Source: Hofstenia miamia (taxonomy: Eukaryota; Xenacoelomorpha; Acoela). Taken from it: a DNA stretch of 64,000 nt. The stretch covers positions 1,037,544 to 1,101,543 of the forward strand of contig SCFE01000013.1 of assembly GCA_004352715.1 (NCBI GenBank), given 5' to 3'. Position 1 is the stretch's first letter; each line of letters opens with the position of its first letter. Both the position numbers and the translations under genes were made by a program. The notes beneath the pieces are model-generated. The model was not told the DNA's origin. It worked only from the letters and a program-made list of their open reading frames with translations, and did not search any database. This document shows positions 25,001 to 37,064 of the stretch, one piece after another.

Positions 25001-28000
25001 TTTACAGGCACTTGAGTGGTGAAGATTATATCATTTAAAAGTCAATGCTAAGAAAGACGTTAAATCTGAAAGGCAATTTCTATGGACTCTGCATTTTTAT
25101 AGCTAAACAATGGATTCTGTTTCTTTGTTATAATAACCGCGATATTACTCGCAATTAGATAAATGAAGTAACAATTTAACTAATTAAAAAAGTAGCGATG
25201 CGGGAAAATTAAAAAAGTGCGGGAAAATCAGCTGAAATTACGCTTTTGTAAAAGCTCTTTAAATGAATCACTGAAGCTTGAAATTTGAAATTAGTAACTG
25301 TATCTAAAGGAACTATTCATGCTAAAAGCAAAAACATTCCACAATTTGGTTAAACAACTTTACAAATGATGAAATTGCTCAAAACAAACGTTAAAACACA
25401 CTACACACCCAAACTTCTACGAACGAAGAAAAACAATAGGATTATAGTTTTAAAATCCATTTATGTACCACACAAACATTGGTTAATATTCAAAACACGA
25501 CCGTACACTAACAGTTAACCTTGTGTGATGGAGATGGCATCCAACAATAAACTAGAATAGAACATAGTCATCAGTGAGTAAACAATAAATATGAAGCATC
25601 AATAACGAAGTTTACCTTTTTTAAATTTCAGAAAAAATACACAAGAATATATAAGTTTGTCTAAAATGTGATTGAAGTATAAAAGCATTTACAAGGAGTG
25701 CACTGCATTCTCGAATAAACAAATTGAATACATGTCTATTTCACACTTACTTGTATTATGTATTTCTCAGCATAAATTTTCTAATAAAAAATTCGGTGAG
25801 AAACATTTCTTCTTTATTTAGCCCGCACAGCAAATCAATTTTCCCTCATCAATTACGCGCAATATTTATAAAGTTGAAAACAGAAATTTAATTATTTTTA
25901 TTGTTGCAGACGTTTTCCCAAAACAGCGCAAAGATTTAAGAGACACTACTGAGAGAAAATTGAATCGTTTACGCGCAACATTCCATTATGTGCATTCCTA
26001 GCACATAGAATTACTGTAAGGCCCTTACATTTATAATCCTAAAATAGAACATATGCTTTGCACAAAGTAATTTATATAATTATAATACAACCAAACGAGC
26101 ATAATTGCTACTTTAAATTGCCAAGATTTTTCCAATTTCCTAACCCTTATCAAGACCTCTGAAACGACGCACGTTGTCGGACTTCTGTCAAAATTTTGTT
26201 GACATCACATTATTAACTATATAAATCAATAGAACATTTCAAAAACATTTATTTATAAAGAATATAATGCTATAAATAATAGAAATATTTATTATAATAC
26301 ATAAACTTTGTCTACTGCTTATAATTAATCATTGAAATGAAAAGTTATAGGAATCTAATAAAAATATATTTCATTATTTATACGTGCAATACTGATAAAA
26401 ATACAGTCACTCAAAACAACACCACTGGTTTTCAAAACAGGACTTTAAAGCTCTATATAACAACCTCTGCATAATATTGATTTATGAAAACAATATAAAA
26501 AAAGTCCACAACTGTTTATCATCCAATTGAAAATTTAATAGATTTCATTAAATCTATGAATATGTTTTTGAGACGACTGTATGGATGAGAATCAGAATTC
26601 CTATAAATTATAAGATTTTTAAAGCGTTTTTTTATATACTTATGGATTAAATAATTAAAGTCATGCTCCTATAGAATAGCTATTATTGACAAGACATATC
26701 AATGTTGAAATATAAAAATATGCAAAACATCAACAAAATTTTGCCAAACGTCCTGATAACGGTTTAATGCGAATTGTTGTATAATTCTCCTGATGCTGTA
26801 TCATAACTTTCTAGATCTGTAGCAAAGCACCTCACAACCAACTCAATCACTACAGGGCTATGCCACTGAAATTGAAGAAACTAAACTAGTTATGCAGCAG
26901 GACAAGCAACCACAGATATTGCTTGGATCACCATGCATTAAAATTTAAAAGTCAATTATATGACACTTTGAAGTGTACAAGGGACATGCATGTACCTCAA
27001 TATAATTGAACATGCTTGGACAGAATTGAATGGGAGAGCGGCTAAACGTCAACCATTCGAGTATTGAGGATCCTTGGAAGGTGACTGAGCAAGAATTTTA
27101 TGCAATTTCAAGTAATTTTTTGAAAAGCTTTCGTCTTTTACGGTCATTCTGGTGACTCAGCAAAATTGATGGGTTATCAGATACTATTGAACCTAGAATT
27201 CGGTACATATTTTTTCTGTTGTTGAATATTTATTTGGTATGCTGAATACTCACTTTCTTGTAATTTTATCACTATTAGGGTGCCGTCTCATTTCTTTTGT
27301 CCAATGTTATTTTTGCTGTGTTCTGATTTTTCAAATATGTAACAAAAAAATAGGATTTTCCCCAATAATTTCCCATGACTTCATTTACAGCGTTTCATTA
27401 CCTGACTGTAACAATGTTGAAATAACCAAAATGTAAAATGCTAGTGGGTGTTTTAATGCTTTTGTTCAGGTCTGTTGTTAAAATCCATTTTCGAAATTAT
27501 TGCTCATTGAAATGACTACATTTGTGCATTTTTACCCAACTTTTTTTTAGAAAAGATTGGATGAGTTTGAACAGAATACCGTTACGCACAACACTTTTTC
27601 CAGCTGTCCGTTAAAAATGCTCTTATCACGAATACCGATTGTCTTTTCTAAAATTTATTTTCTTCTGGATCTAATTACCATTTGTACTTGACAACTCTTA
27701 TAAATATTTTGCACTTATTTTTTACATTTCATTGCTGTTCTTGGTTGTCGACAAAAATTTGTGAAACTTTCTTACGACGCGCACATTCTTTTCATTCACA
27801 ATTTTGCACTGACCCGGTTGTCTTTGATAAAATTCTGCTTCCCTCCAGTAATATAAAATAAAGTTACATTTAATACATGCTAGTAATAACATCCAACTTT
27901 CATGCGAATTTTCGTTGGACTCGTCTCTAGGTTGGCTTGATTTATTGTCTCCTTCAAAATTCGAACTGCATTGAATTTGTGATTTTAACATTAATTTCAT

Positions 28001-31000
28001 GCTTCGTGTCAAGTGACTTACGGAGTACATACACTTGCTGTCATTGAATTAACTGCAAATAATTACTTATTGCATTTGAAATATTACTCTTTCGGATTTT
28101 GATATTAACGATCATGAAATAAAAGAAAACGGAATACAGATTTATATCATGCCACAGGTAACATGCCAAAATCACAAAAATTTTAATACCGCAAATTTTT
28201 GTCATACAATAGGTAATTAAAATTCAGCTACTCAATTTTTATTGTAGGCAGTACACTCCTGTTCAATTTACAATTTTATGGAAAAAAATAAATTCTTGCA
28301 GATTTCTATACCAAATTTTATAAATATTAAACAATGCTTGGCTTAATAAACGTATCCATACCCTAAATGTGTTGGGTTGGCCAATAAACCAGGACCAGCT
28401 GTTGTCGGTGTAATAGCTCCAGGTCTTAATCCAATAGCAGCGAGATTTGAATTACCTAAAATAACATTTTAGGCTATTGACTTCTTAATACAATAAATAT
28501 CAAAATGTTACATTAGAGGTTTTAGATTTGGGAAGCAACAATTGCGTTGAAGACAAATACAAGACCACTATAAACAATGGGAAATACGAACAATAAAAAT
28601 AGAAGGTCATTACGTCGCGCGAAAGGAAATTATAAATAAATGGCTAGTCGCAGAAGCGAAAGCATTATTCATGCCGATAAATGTGTGTCTAGTATCTTAC
28701 AAAAAAATACCATAGGCATTAACATAGGATTTAACTTTAGAAACTGTGTATAGACCAAGGAGGAAAACGGGTCAACCCGTCGGTTTGCGGGTAACTCTTA
28801 GATTTGAAGAACAAATAAGAAGTCAAACATTTGAATCTTGGAAGTCTTTAGAGAATAATGAACTATAAATATTTTGTATCTTTTTACAGATTTTGTATTG
28901 TTTTTATTCAGGGTGCAAAAATTGACAGATTACCCCTAGTGGTATATTGGGTAGTATGATCGAATGGATGGTCTTGTGGCGAAAATTTAAGTTAAAGCAC
29001 GGTCCACGAAACCTTAGGTCCGGCTATTTAAATAAATCAAATTAAGGCCAATTCGGTCCACTTTAAACCTATTTTATGATCTTGCCAAAAAAATTCACTT
29101 TCGGTTTTTTCAAGGTTGGGTGTGGTAGAAACCTATAATAAAAAATACACCCTAAAATTGGAAAACCTAAATTGAGTTTTAGAAGAGCATAGGATACTAA
29201 TGAAAAAATATCAAAATTAGTTTATAAATAATATTGCATTCTCTGGATTTGGGGTGATTTTTTGCAGTTTTGTATTAGTAAATAATGTTTGAAATTTTGG
29301 CCAAGCTCAACCCTGCTCAGCTCATGCTCATAACTGATCGTGTATTTGCCATTCATTCGCAAATCAAAAATTAAACCAACAAATGGGTTAAAAGCGCATC
29401 AGCATATATATATATATATATAAATTTATGTTTTCATTAATAGGGCATTAAAATGTCTAATGTTAATTGAAAATTGTTAACTAAGGAGATTTTTTGCTAC
29501 GCTATTTTAGTATGAATTGCTACTTCCAAATTTTTATTCAAATATACACATTGATGACAGATCAAACACATGTTTTGGCAACATTTTGTATGGTGTATAT
29601 TGTTTAATAAACAATGCAGGCATATGGTTAGCCTACTGATTTTCCAGTTTCGAGTTGGTGAGTGTGTATAGGAAATATTAGTCTTTGGAAAGGCCTACCA
29701 ATGGATATACGTTTTGTTATTTGTTGTCATTTATAGATGAAATGTAGGCTTTCCGTTATCAATTACCCATATTTTGAATGACTGGCAGTCTCCATCGTCA
29801 ATGTCCTTGCACCTTATCTATATCATAAATCAATATTCTAGGGAAAAAGCCATAGTTCTTTAACATGTATATGCATACGCGATACGTGGCAGTTGAAAAA
29901 TCTCTAAATTTCATTCATAGTCTGAAATATTTTGCACATTCTTTGAAAACCATTGGGGAGTGAAATATTGCCATTAAGTAGACAATTGTTGCGTGGAGAC
30001 ACACTTAGCTCTACAATGTTACAAATTACTCGAAAACTGATCCTTAGTTACATTAACAATGAATGTATGTCTTGTACTTGAATACTATAACGACCTGACA
30101 ATTTAAGCAGGGCAAAAGCAATCACTTATGGTGTTAAAAATTAAATAGCATTTTTAAATATTTTTTGTTGAGTGATTTCTTTATCAATATGTGTCGAAGA
30201 ACACAAAATGTTGAAGAGCTCGCTAAGTAAAATGTAATTCAGTGTAAACTTACTGCTGCTGAGGGAATTTGTTCTTGGCTTTTGTCCGAGAAATGCCAGA
30301 TTAACATTTGCTTTTCTGCCGTCAATTACTGGATTTGGATCTTTGCAAGCATCTTCTGCGTAACGCCTTTCTTTCATTGTGACCTAAAACTTAACATCAG
30401 TTGCAATTCGAAAATTAGTAATTTTTCTATATTTCACTGAAAACTTAAGCAATTTCTAATGCAATATTTGAATTATTTCCTTTGCACTTGTTGGAAACTA
30501 TTTGGTTATATTGCGAAAAGTTAGTACACGAAATAAGCGATCATATTTGAAATCTGCATTAGTGTTTTAGTTTTAATTATATTGGAGCCGCAGTTTGAAT
30601 TCAGCGAAAGTTGAATTACATTGCAAAATAACATTATTAGGTATTCCGACAGGAATTAATAAGTTCACACGTATCATCCGTAACTGCCAACTGTGGTTCA
30701 AAAAGTAATTCATTTATACAGCTTGCTCAGATTGTCTGGTCTGTATTTGGTAACGTTTATATAAATGACTAAAATTGAAATTTCCAAAAATTTGCAATTT
30801 GTGTGGTGAATATTAGATTGGGTAATAAAATATGCTTAGTGAGAATGATACCAAATTTAGGCCATTCGTGTGCAGACTATGCAAAATTTGAATCTTCAAA
30901 GTTGGAATACTTCCCATTCCCCAAATTACCTGGGTTGATTGCAAAAACTAGCATTGTTAAGCAACAGCTATATACTGAAATCAGAGACTACCCTCACATT

Positions 31001-34000
31001 GTTTTTAGTAGCAACACGGAAATTAGACTGGCTGGCTGCTTCTATATCTGTTTACTCACTGCCACATAACTGCGCGTGTATGCTTTACCCAGTGAAAAGT
31101 TGCTTGATTCATTGCTAGTCAATAAAAAAATAATTTATTTACGGCTATACAAAAAAAGTTCTTTTAAAATACATCCAACAATACATCACATTTCTAGGCA
31201 AGCCCTGGAACAATGTATTGCAATATTTTGATTAATTGGAAAATATATATATATATATATATATATATTAGTTCAAATGATTTAAAGCAGACACAATCCA
31301 GCATTAATTTTTAAGCTCTTTTCTTAAATTAATGAAATATGACTTCTATGACATTTCAGCCACAAAATATAGCTTTTATGACATTATAACTTGCTTTTTA
31401 ACCGCACCCTGTGTCTGAAAATCATCTAATTTTAAGCAGACTGCAAAATAGACCAACAAAAAATATGACTTTTTACTTTTGGTTACCCTAATTATTAATG
31501 AAGAACAACCTCATTTCTTAAGACTGCGTCCTGATATGTCAGAAAAACAACTTGTTTTGTTGCATGACAACTTCCATATCATGGAAAAATATTACTTTTA
31601 CCTCGAAAATTCCATTTTAAATCAAGTTTTATCTCAGAATATGTTATCCGGTGAAATTCGGTAAACAAGTTAAATTTTACCGGATACCGTATATCCGGAT
31701 CCGGTTGTGAAATTGCCGATTTTACCGGATATCGAATTCCAGCACATCCCTATTTCTAACCGAATCTACATTGAGGCTAATCTAAGCAGCCCTAACAGCA
31801 GTTTGTACTCCATAAAACAGATTTTTTTTCAGACTTTTATATGCTCCCTCATACTTTTTGTCATGGTAACAGATAGATATTTGGTTCAAGTCCAAGCTAG
31901 TTTCAAAAATGATCAGAGGCCAATCTTGAAGATATTAGTTTTCTTACTATCATATTATGTCATACCATTTTATTATATTCATTTTGCTAGTTTTTGAATT
32001 GGTCTTAGGTAGCACGCAAACGATACAACTTTTGTTGCGAAAGTAATTAAATTTGGTGGTAATTCCAAAGTTGTATCGTTTGCGCGCAGATATAATTGGC
32101 TTTGCAACTAGTTGCCAACAGTTGTTTGATTCGAATCTGAGACCCTTCCACATACAACTTCTCAAGTAGGTAAACAACATAATCGCTTCATTTGCGCGCA
32201 TTCTCGAAACATTTTTCTTAATCAGGAAAGCACCTATGACCAACGCACAGCTCAATAATAGCCTTTCTACACACTTTGTATTGATTATTTAATACGAAAT
32301 ATGACATAAATGACCCAGGACAGACTCTACTTCAAGGATTTGTAAATGTAGTTGGCATATTTGAAGTAGCAGTTAAAATGATGGATGCAACAAAGCAATA
32401 ATATATTGCACCTATTTTTTAATCCCATTTTGTCGTAATTCAACTGTTATCAAGCAGAACTATTTAATAATAATAAAATGACGTACGTCATTTAAAATAA
32501 ACGAATTCTTTTAAGTGGAGCAAAATTATTTTTTGGAATTTATATAAATATTTCTACTTTATTACTTGGCTCAGTTTAATAAATATTATGTCATAGAAAT
32601 CACTTCAGAGCATTAGNATTAGTTCAAATGATTTAAAGCAGACACAATCCAGCATTAATTTTTAAGCTCTTTTCTTAAATTAATGAAATATGACTTCTAT
32701 GACATTTCAGCCACAAAATATAGCTTTNNNNNNNNNNNNNNNNNNNNNGTGGAACATAGGCATTAGTTTACTAATGTTTACGGCCAACGAGAAACATAGT
32801 TTCTTAGTCAGTCTTAATAATGGCTGCATAGGGTTAGGGTTAGGCATGCAGTTATTCANATAATAGCCTTTCTACACACTTTGTATTGATTATTTAATAC
32901 GAAATATGACATAAATGACCCAGGACAGACTCTACTTCAAGGATTTGTAAATGTAGTTGGCATATTTGAAGTAGCAGTTAAAATGATGGATGCAACAAAG
33001 CAATAATATATTGCACCTATTTTTTAATCCCATTTTGTCGTAATTCAACTGTTATCAAGCAGAACTATTTAATAATAATAAAATGACGTACGTCATTTAA
33101 AATAAACGAATTCTTTTAAGTGGAGCAAAATTATTTTTTGGAATTTATATAAATATTTCTACTTTATTACTTGGCTCAGTTTAATAAATATTATGTCATA
33201 GAAATCACTTCAGAGCATTAGCGATCAAAAACATAAATTTTTTAATATTCGTTTTTTGATAGTAAAGCAATTCATTTATGAAATCGCTAAGGTTTTGAAC
33301 TTATTATTTAGCCATAATTTTTTACATATCACAACTCTTAACGTTATAAAACCACACCAAAGTACAGACAGGTATTAGTGATGTACGGGTAGAGCTTTTT
33401 TAATGCCGCATTCGCAAGACAAAAATCTTTAATACTTGTACCCACCAGTACCCGAAACTTTTTACCCATACACGAAAATATTTTCCTTGCTGCTATTAAA
33501 CAATTCGAAATTTTCAACAGCATTTCAAACAATGCACATCAGTATATCCGATTTTTTATATTTTTGAAAAAAAATCATTTTTAACCCTAACCTGCCAATT
33601 GCATTAATTAAGATAAAATCGAATTTGTCCACATTTTCGGATAATTTTCTCACATTAGAAATTTGGAAAGTAATTCATGTATGAGTAAAATTTTTTAAAT
33701 AGTTATTATTNATCTATTATAGTGGTTCAGAAATCGCGAAATAATTGTATTCCGACGTGTATTTTTTCAGTGATTTGCAATTCGCTTGAATGTACACTAC
33801 GCGTTATTTGGGTTTGAATCTATTTCCACTCTCAAGCAATTACAAATCATGAAATTAATCAAAACAGATGAATGATTAGTCGAGCAGTGATTGGCTAAGA
33901 TAATTAGCACTAATACATTCATTTACCCGCCAAACAACATCATTATAACACNTTAACCCTAACCTGCCAATTGCATTAATTAAGATAAAATCGAATTTGT

Positions 34001-37000
34001 CCACATTTTCGGATAATTTTCTCACATTAGAAATTTGGAAAGTAATTCATGTATGAGTAAAATTTTTTAAATAGTTATTATTATTATATATATATATATA
34101 TACAGTACTGGCCAACAGTTTGGGAACAGGCGCCTGTCTAAATCGTGTTTTATGTTATTTCCTGGAAACGTCATAAAATTTCTGGAATTCCCAATTTTTT
34201 CTTAGAATTTACAACAGATTCATTTAGCCAATCAAATTAACACAACTTTAGATTTACACACAATACATTTTCACTGAAAAAGCACTATCATTATAGTTTG
34301 AAATATGGTCCGTGGTAGTGAAATTTCACCAACAAAGCGTGCTCAAATTCATATCTTGTACGAGGAGGGGGACAATTATCGCGCTATAGCTGTTAGAATG
34401 GGCGTGTCAGTATCTTCAGTATCCATAACAAGGCCAGCACTCGCGGGGGGACGCAGGGGGACGGCGTCCCCCCACTTATTTTTTTTATAAATTTAGGGGG
34501 CCGTGGGGGGACGCAGCAGGTCGGACTGGCCACTGTGCCAAATTTTAAAAACACCAATAATTTTATAAAGATACAGAAGCATGTCATGGAAATCTATTAT
34601 AGTGGTTCAGAAATCGCGAAATAATTGTATTCCGACGTGTATTTTTTCAGTGATTTGCAATTCGCTTGAATGTACACTACGCGTTATTTGGGTTTGAATC
34701 TATTTCCACTCTCAAGCAATTACAAATCATGAAATTAATCAAAACAGATGAATGATTAGTCGAGCAGTGATTGGCTAAGATAATTAGCACTAATACATTC
34801 ATTTACCCGCCAAACAACATCATTATAACACTGTTTTGTTACTAGCACTTTGCTCTATTGCATTTATATAAGCAACTTGGGAGTGGGATTATAATTTTAG
34901 ACTATTTTAGCGGCTGAAGCAGCTAGTAGCAGTAAACCAGACAAGCTCATACTGTGTCATGTGCACAACACGCAGCCCTGGTTGAATGCGTTTATGAGCC
35001 TGCTATAGCAAAGGGGGCTCATAAATGCTAGACAAAAGCTGTGGAACATAGGCATTAGTTTACTAATGTTTTCGGCCAACGAGAAACATAGTTTCTTAGT
35101 CAGTCTTAATAATGGCTGCATAGGGTTAGGGTTAGGCATGCAGTTATTCAATAGTTGAAATTTTTTTAGAAACCTTAAAGAAAATTCAATTTTCTGTTAG
35201 TAATTTATATAATTAAATATTTTGAAGAATATGTCATTCCACCCATTATTCAAGAAATAAATAAAAACCTAATTGATGTTATTCCCATATCCTCATCTGA
35301 GGCAGAAAGGGGTTTTTCAAAGATGAATCTTGTCCTTACTGATATTCGCTCATCACTGCATATAACAAATGTTAGTGACATACTGTTTATATCTATAAAT
35401 GGTCCACCCTCTCATATGTGGAATGCAGAAAAAGCTGTTTCAAATTGGTTGATTCAACACAGAAGTGCAATTGACAATTTTTCACGTACTATCAAATCAA
35501 ATACGAACTTGAATAACATTGAAAAAATTTGTCTAGTTTCATACATTTTTGTCATCCAAAATCTTTTATAAAATTTATTAAATTGTTTGGAAATGTTTCA
35601 TTTTTGTGTTAGTATAACATCGAAATGTCTAGATAGACATATTAATTATACTACGCCACGCTTATTTTATCATTATTAGCTTACACTTGTTAATTAGTAT
35701 GTAGGAGTGAAAGCCCTAGAATTATCCCAAATTTTAAATCTGTAGTATTTGATAAGAAATATATTTGAAACAATTACTTGTAGTTTGTTATTTTGAAAAA
35801 ATTTTGGTCAAAATTGCGTCCCCCCACTTTTCTCACAAGCAGTGCAGCCCTGTCCAGAACTCTTACTCGCTATCAGCAACTGCAAAATTTTTCCTTTCGC
35901 AAGCGTCTGGAAGACCAAAAATGACAACCCCTCAGATTGACCATCTCATTCACCATTCCGTCGTCAATCAACCATTCTCTTCATCTTCTGAAGTCAAAGC
36001 AATTTAGGTGCGGTAGTGCAGAATGTATCAACCCGCACCATTAGGCGTCGATTGAATACTACCTTTGACCTTCCATCGTGTAAACCAGCTGCCAAACCCT
36101 GATTGTCTTCAAAGAACATTCGAGACCGGTCGCGCTTCTGCAGGCAATAACAACACTAAACCCCCGAGATATGGCATCAAGTACTGTTTAGTGACGAATC
36201 CAAGATTTATTTGCGAGTTTACATCATACCGGCTACATGTTCGAAGACCAAGAAACCAAAGATACAACACACATTACATGCAACAAACTGTCTGCTCAGC
36301 ACCTTTTGTGTGGATTTGGGGGGCCATATGTGCGAAAAGGCGGGGTGCTCCTTGCCTCTGTGCGAAAGTTGTGAAACAGTGGATTGCATCACAAGACTTT
36401 CGGCTGCTTGAGAACTGGCCGGGAAACTCCCCAGACCTCAACGTCATATAAAATTGCTGGCATCCCATAAAAAATGGTCTGAGAAAGCGCCACAGCACAT
36501 CACTCGACGATCTGAAGGAGCAAATTAAAGTGGTATGGTGCACAGAGATTACAGATGATTATTATAGAAAGCTGGTCGAGACAATGTCAAATCGCATTGC
36601 TGCGTGTTTGGCCAATAATGGCGGACATACAAAATATTAGTGAGTTTTTCTGAATTAACTATTTACTTTCTACACAGTGTTATCATATTGTTTCTACATT
36701 GTTATTATATTGTTTCTAAATTGCGTTTTTTAGTGTAAAATACAAAAATTTCCAAATTTGGAAAGTGTTCNNNNNNNNNNNNNNNNNNNNNNNNNNNNNN
36801 NNNNNNNNNNNNNNNNNNNNNNNNNNNNNNNNNNNNNNNNNNNNNNNNNNNNNNNNNNNNNNNNNNNNNNNNNNNNNNNNNNNNNNNNNNNNNNNNNNNN
36901 NNNNNNNNNNNNNNNNNNNNNNNNNNNNNNNNNNNNNNNNNNNNNNNNNNNNNNNNNNNNNNNNNNNNNNNNNNNNNNNNNNNNNNNNNNNNNNNNNNNN

Positions 37001-37027
37001 NNNNNNNNNNNNNNNNNNNGGCCAGTA

Positions 37028-37064
<37 letters not shown>

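Larger units (their letters stand above)
22337..28361 (-). other. RBM gene intron 3 (6 kb)
   Basis: AT-rich intron from a GTATGG donor (28361) to a TTTTTTAG acceptor (22337). The only recognised content is a Tc1 transposase remnant (about 26880-27150, + strand). The rest has only short ORFs without similarity. Confidence 0.6.
30384..34102 (-). other. Left part of RBM intron 1, with assembly duplications
   Basis: No gene is recognised. A (TA)n run lies at about 31243-31268. From 32617 to 34082 the sequence is mostly re-stated copies of nearby DNA joined by N characters (listed separately). A GGGTTAGGGTTAGG tract occurs at about 32830-32845 and again at about 35120-35135 as part of such a copy. 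Confidence 0.6.
34305..36640 (+). pseudogene. Tc1 transposase, interrupted and frameshifted
   Basis: The N-terminal part (34305-34429) has a helix-turn-helix with [20 protein letters not shown]. After the hAT insertion, coding resumes at 35861 with the second DNA-binding half ([15 protein letters not shown]). It continues in shifted frames to LFSDESKI (first catalytic Asp), and near 36410 to [13 protein letters not shown] followed by a stop. The position expected to carry the catalytic Glu is lost. The C-terminal [18 protein letters not shown] is typical of Tc1. Several stops and shifts make this a dead copy. Confidence 0.8.
34103..37030 (+). mobile_element. Tc1-like DNA transposon, disrupted by a hAT insertion
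   Basis: The left end reads CAGTACTGGCCAACAG after TA (34101-34102). The right end, next to an N gap, is the inverted CAGTACTGGCC followed by TA (37031-37032). This is the TA target duplication of the Tc1/mariner superfamily, here within (TA)n stretches. Transposase coding is split at 34429 by the hAT element. The gap at 36771-37019 hides the right subterminal region. Without the hAT insertion the element would be about 1.5 kb, normal for Tc1. Confidence 0.85.

Noticed and set aside
27722-28030. A 102-codon - strand ORF in RBM intron 3.
   Set aside because: Composition is unremarkable, there is no homology, and it has no splice context linking it to the RBM exons.
35118-35136. A TTAGGG-type tract that might mark an interstitial telomere.
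   Set aside because: Only two to three units, present inside the hAT element, with a second copy at 32830 that is an assembly duplicate.
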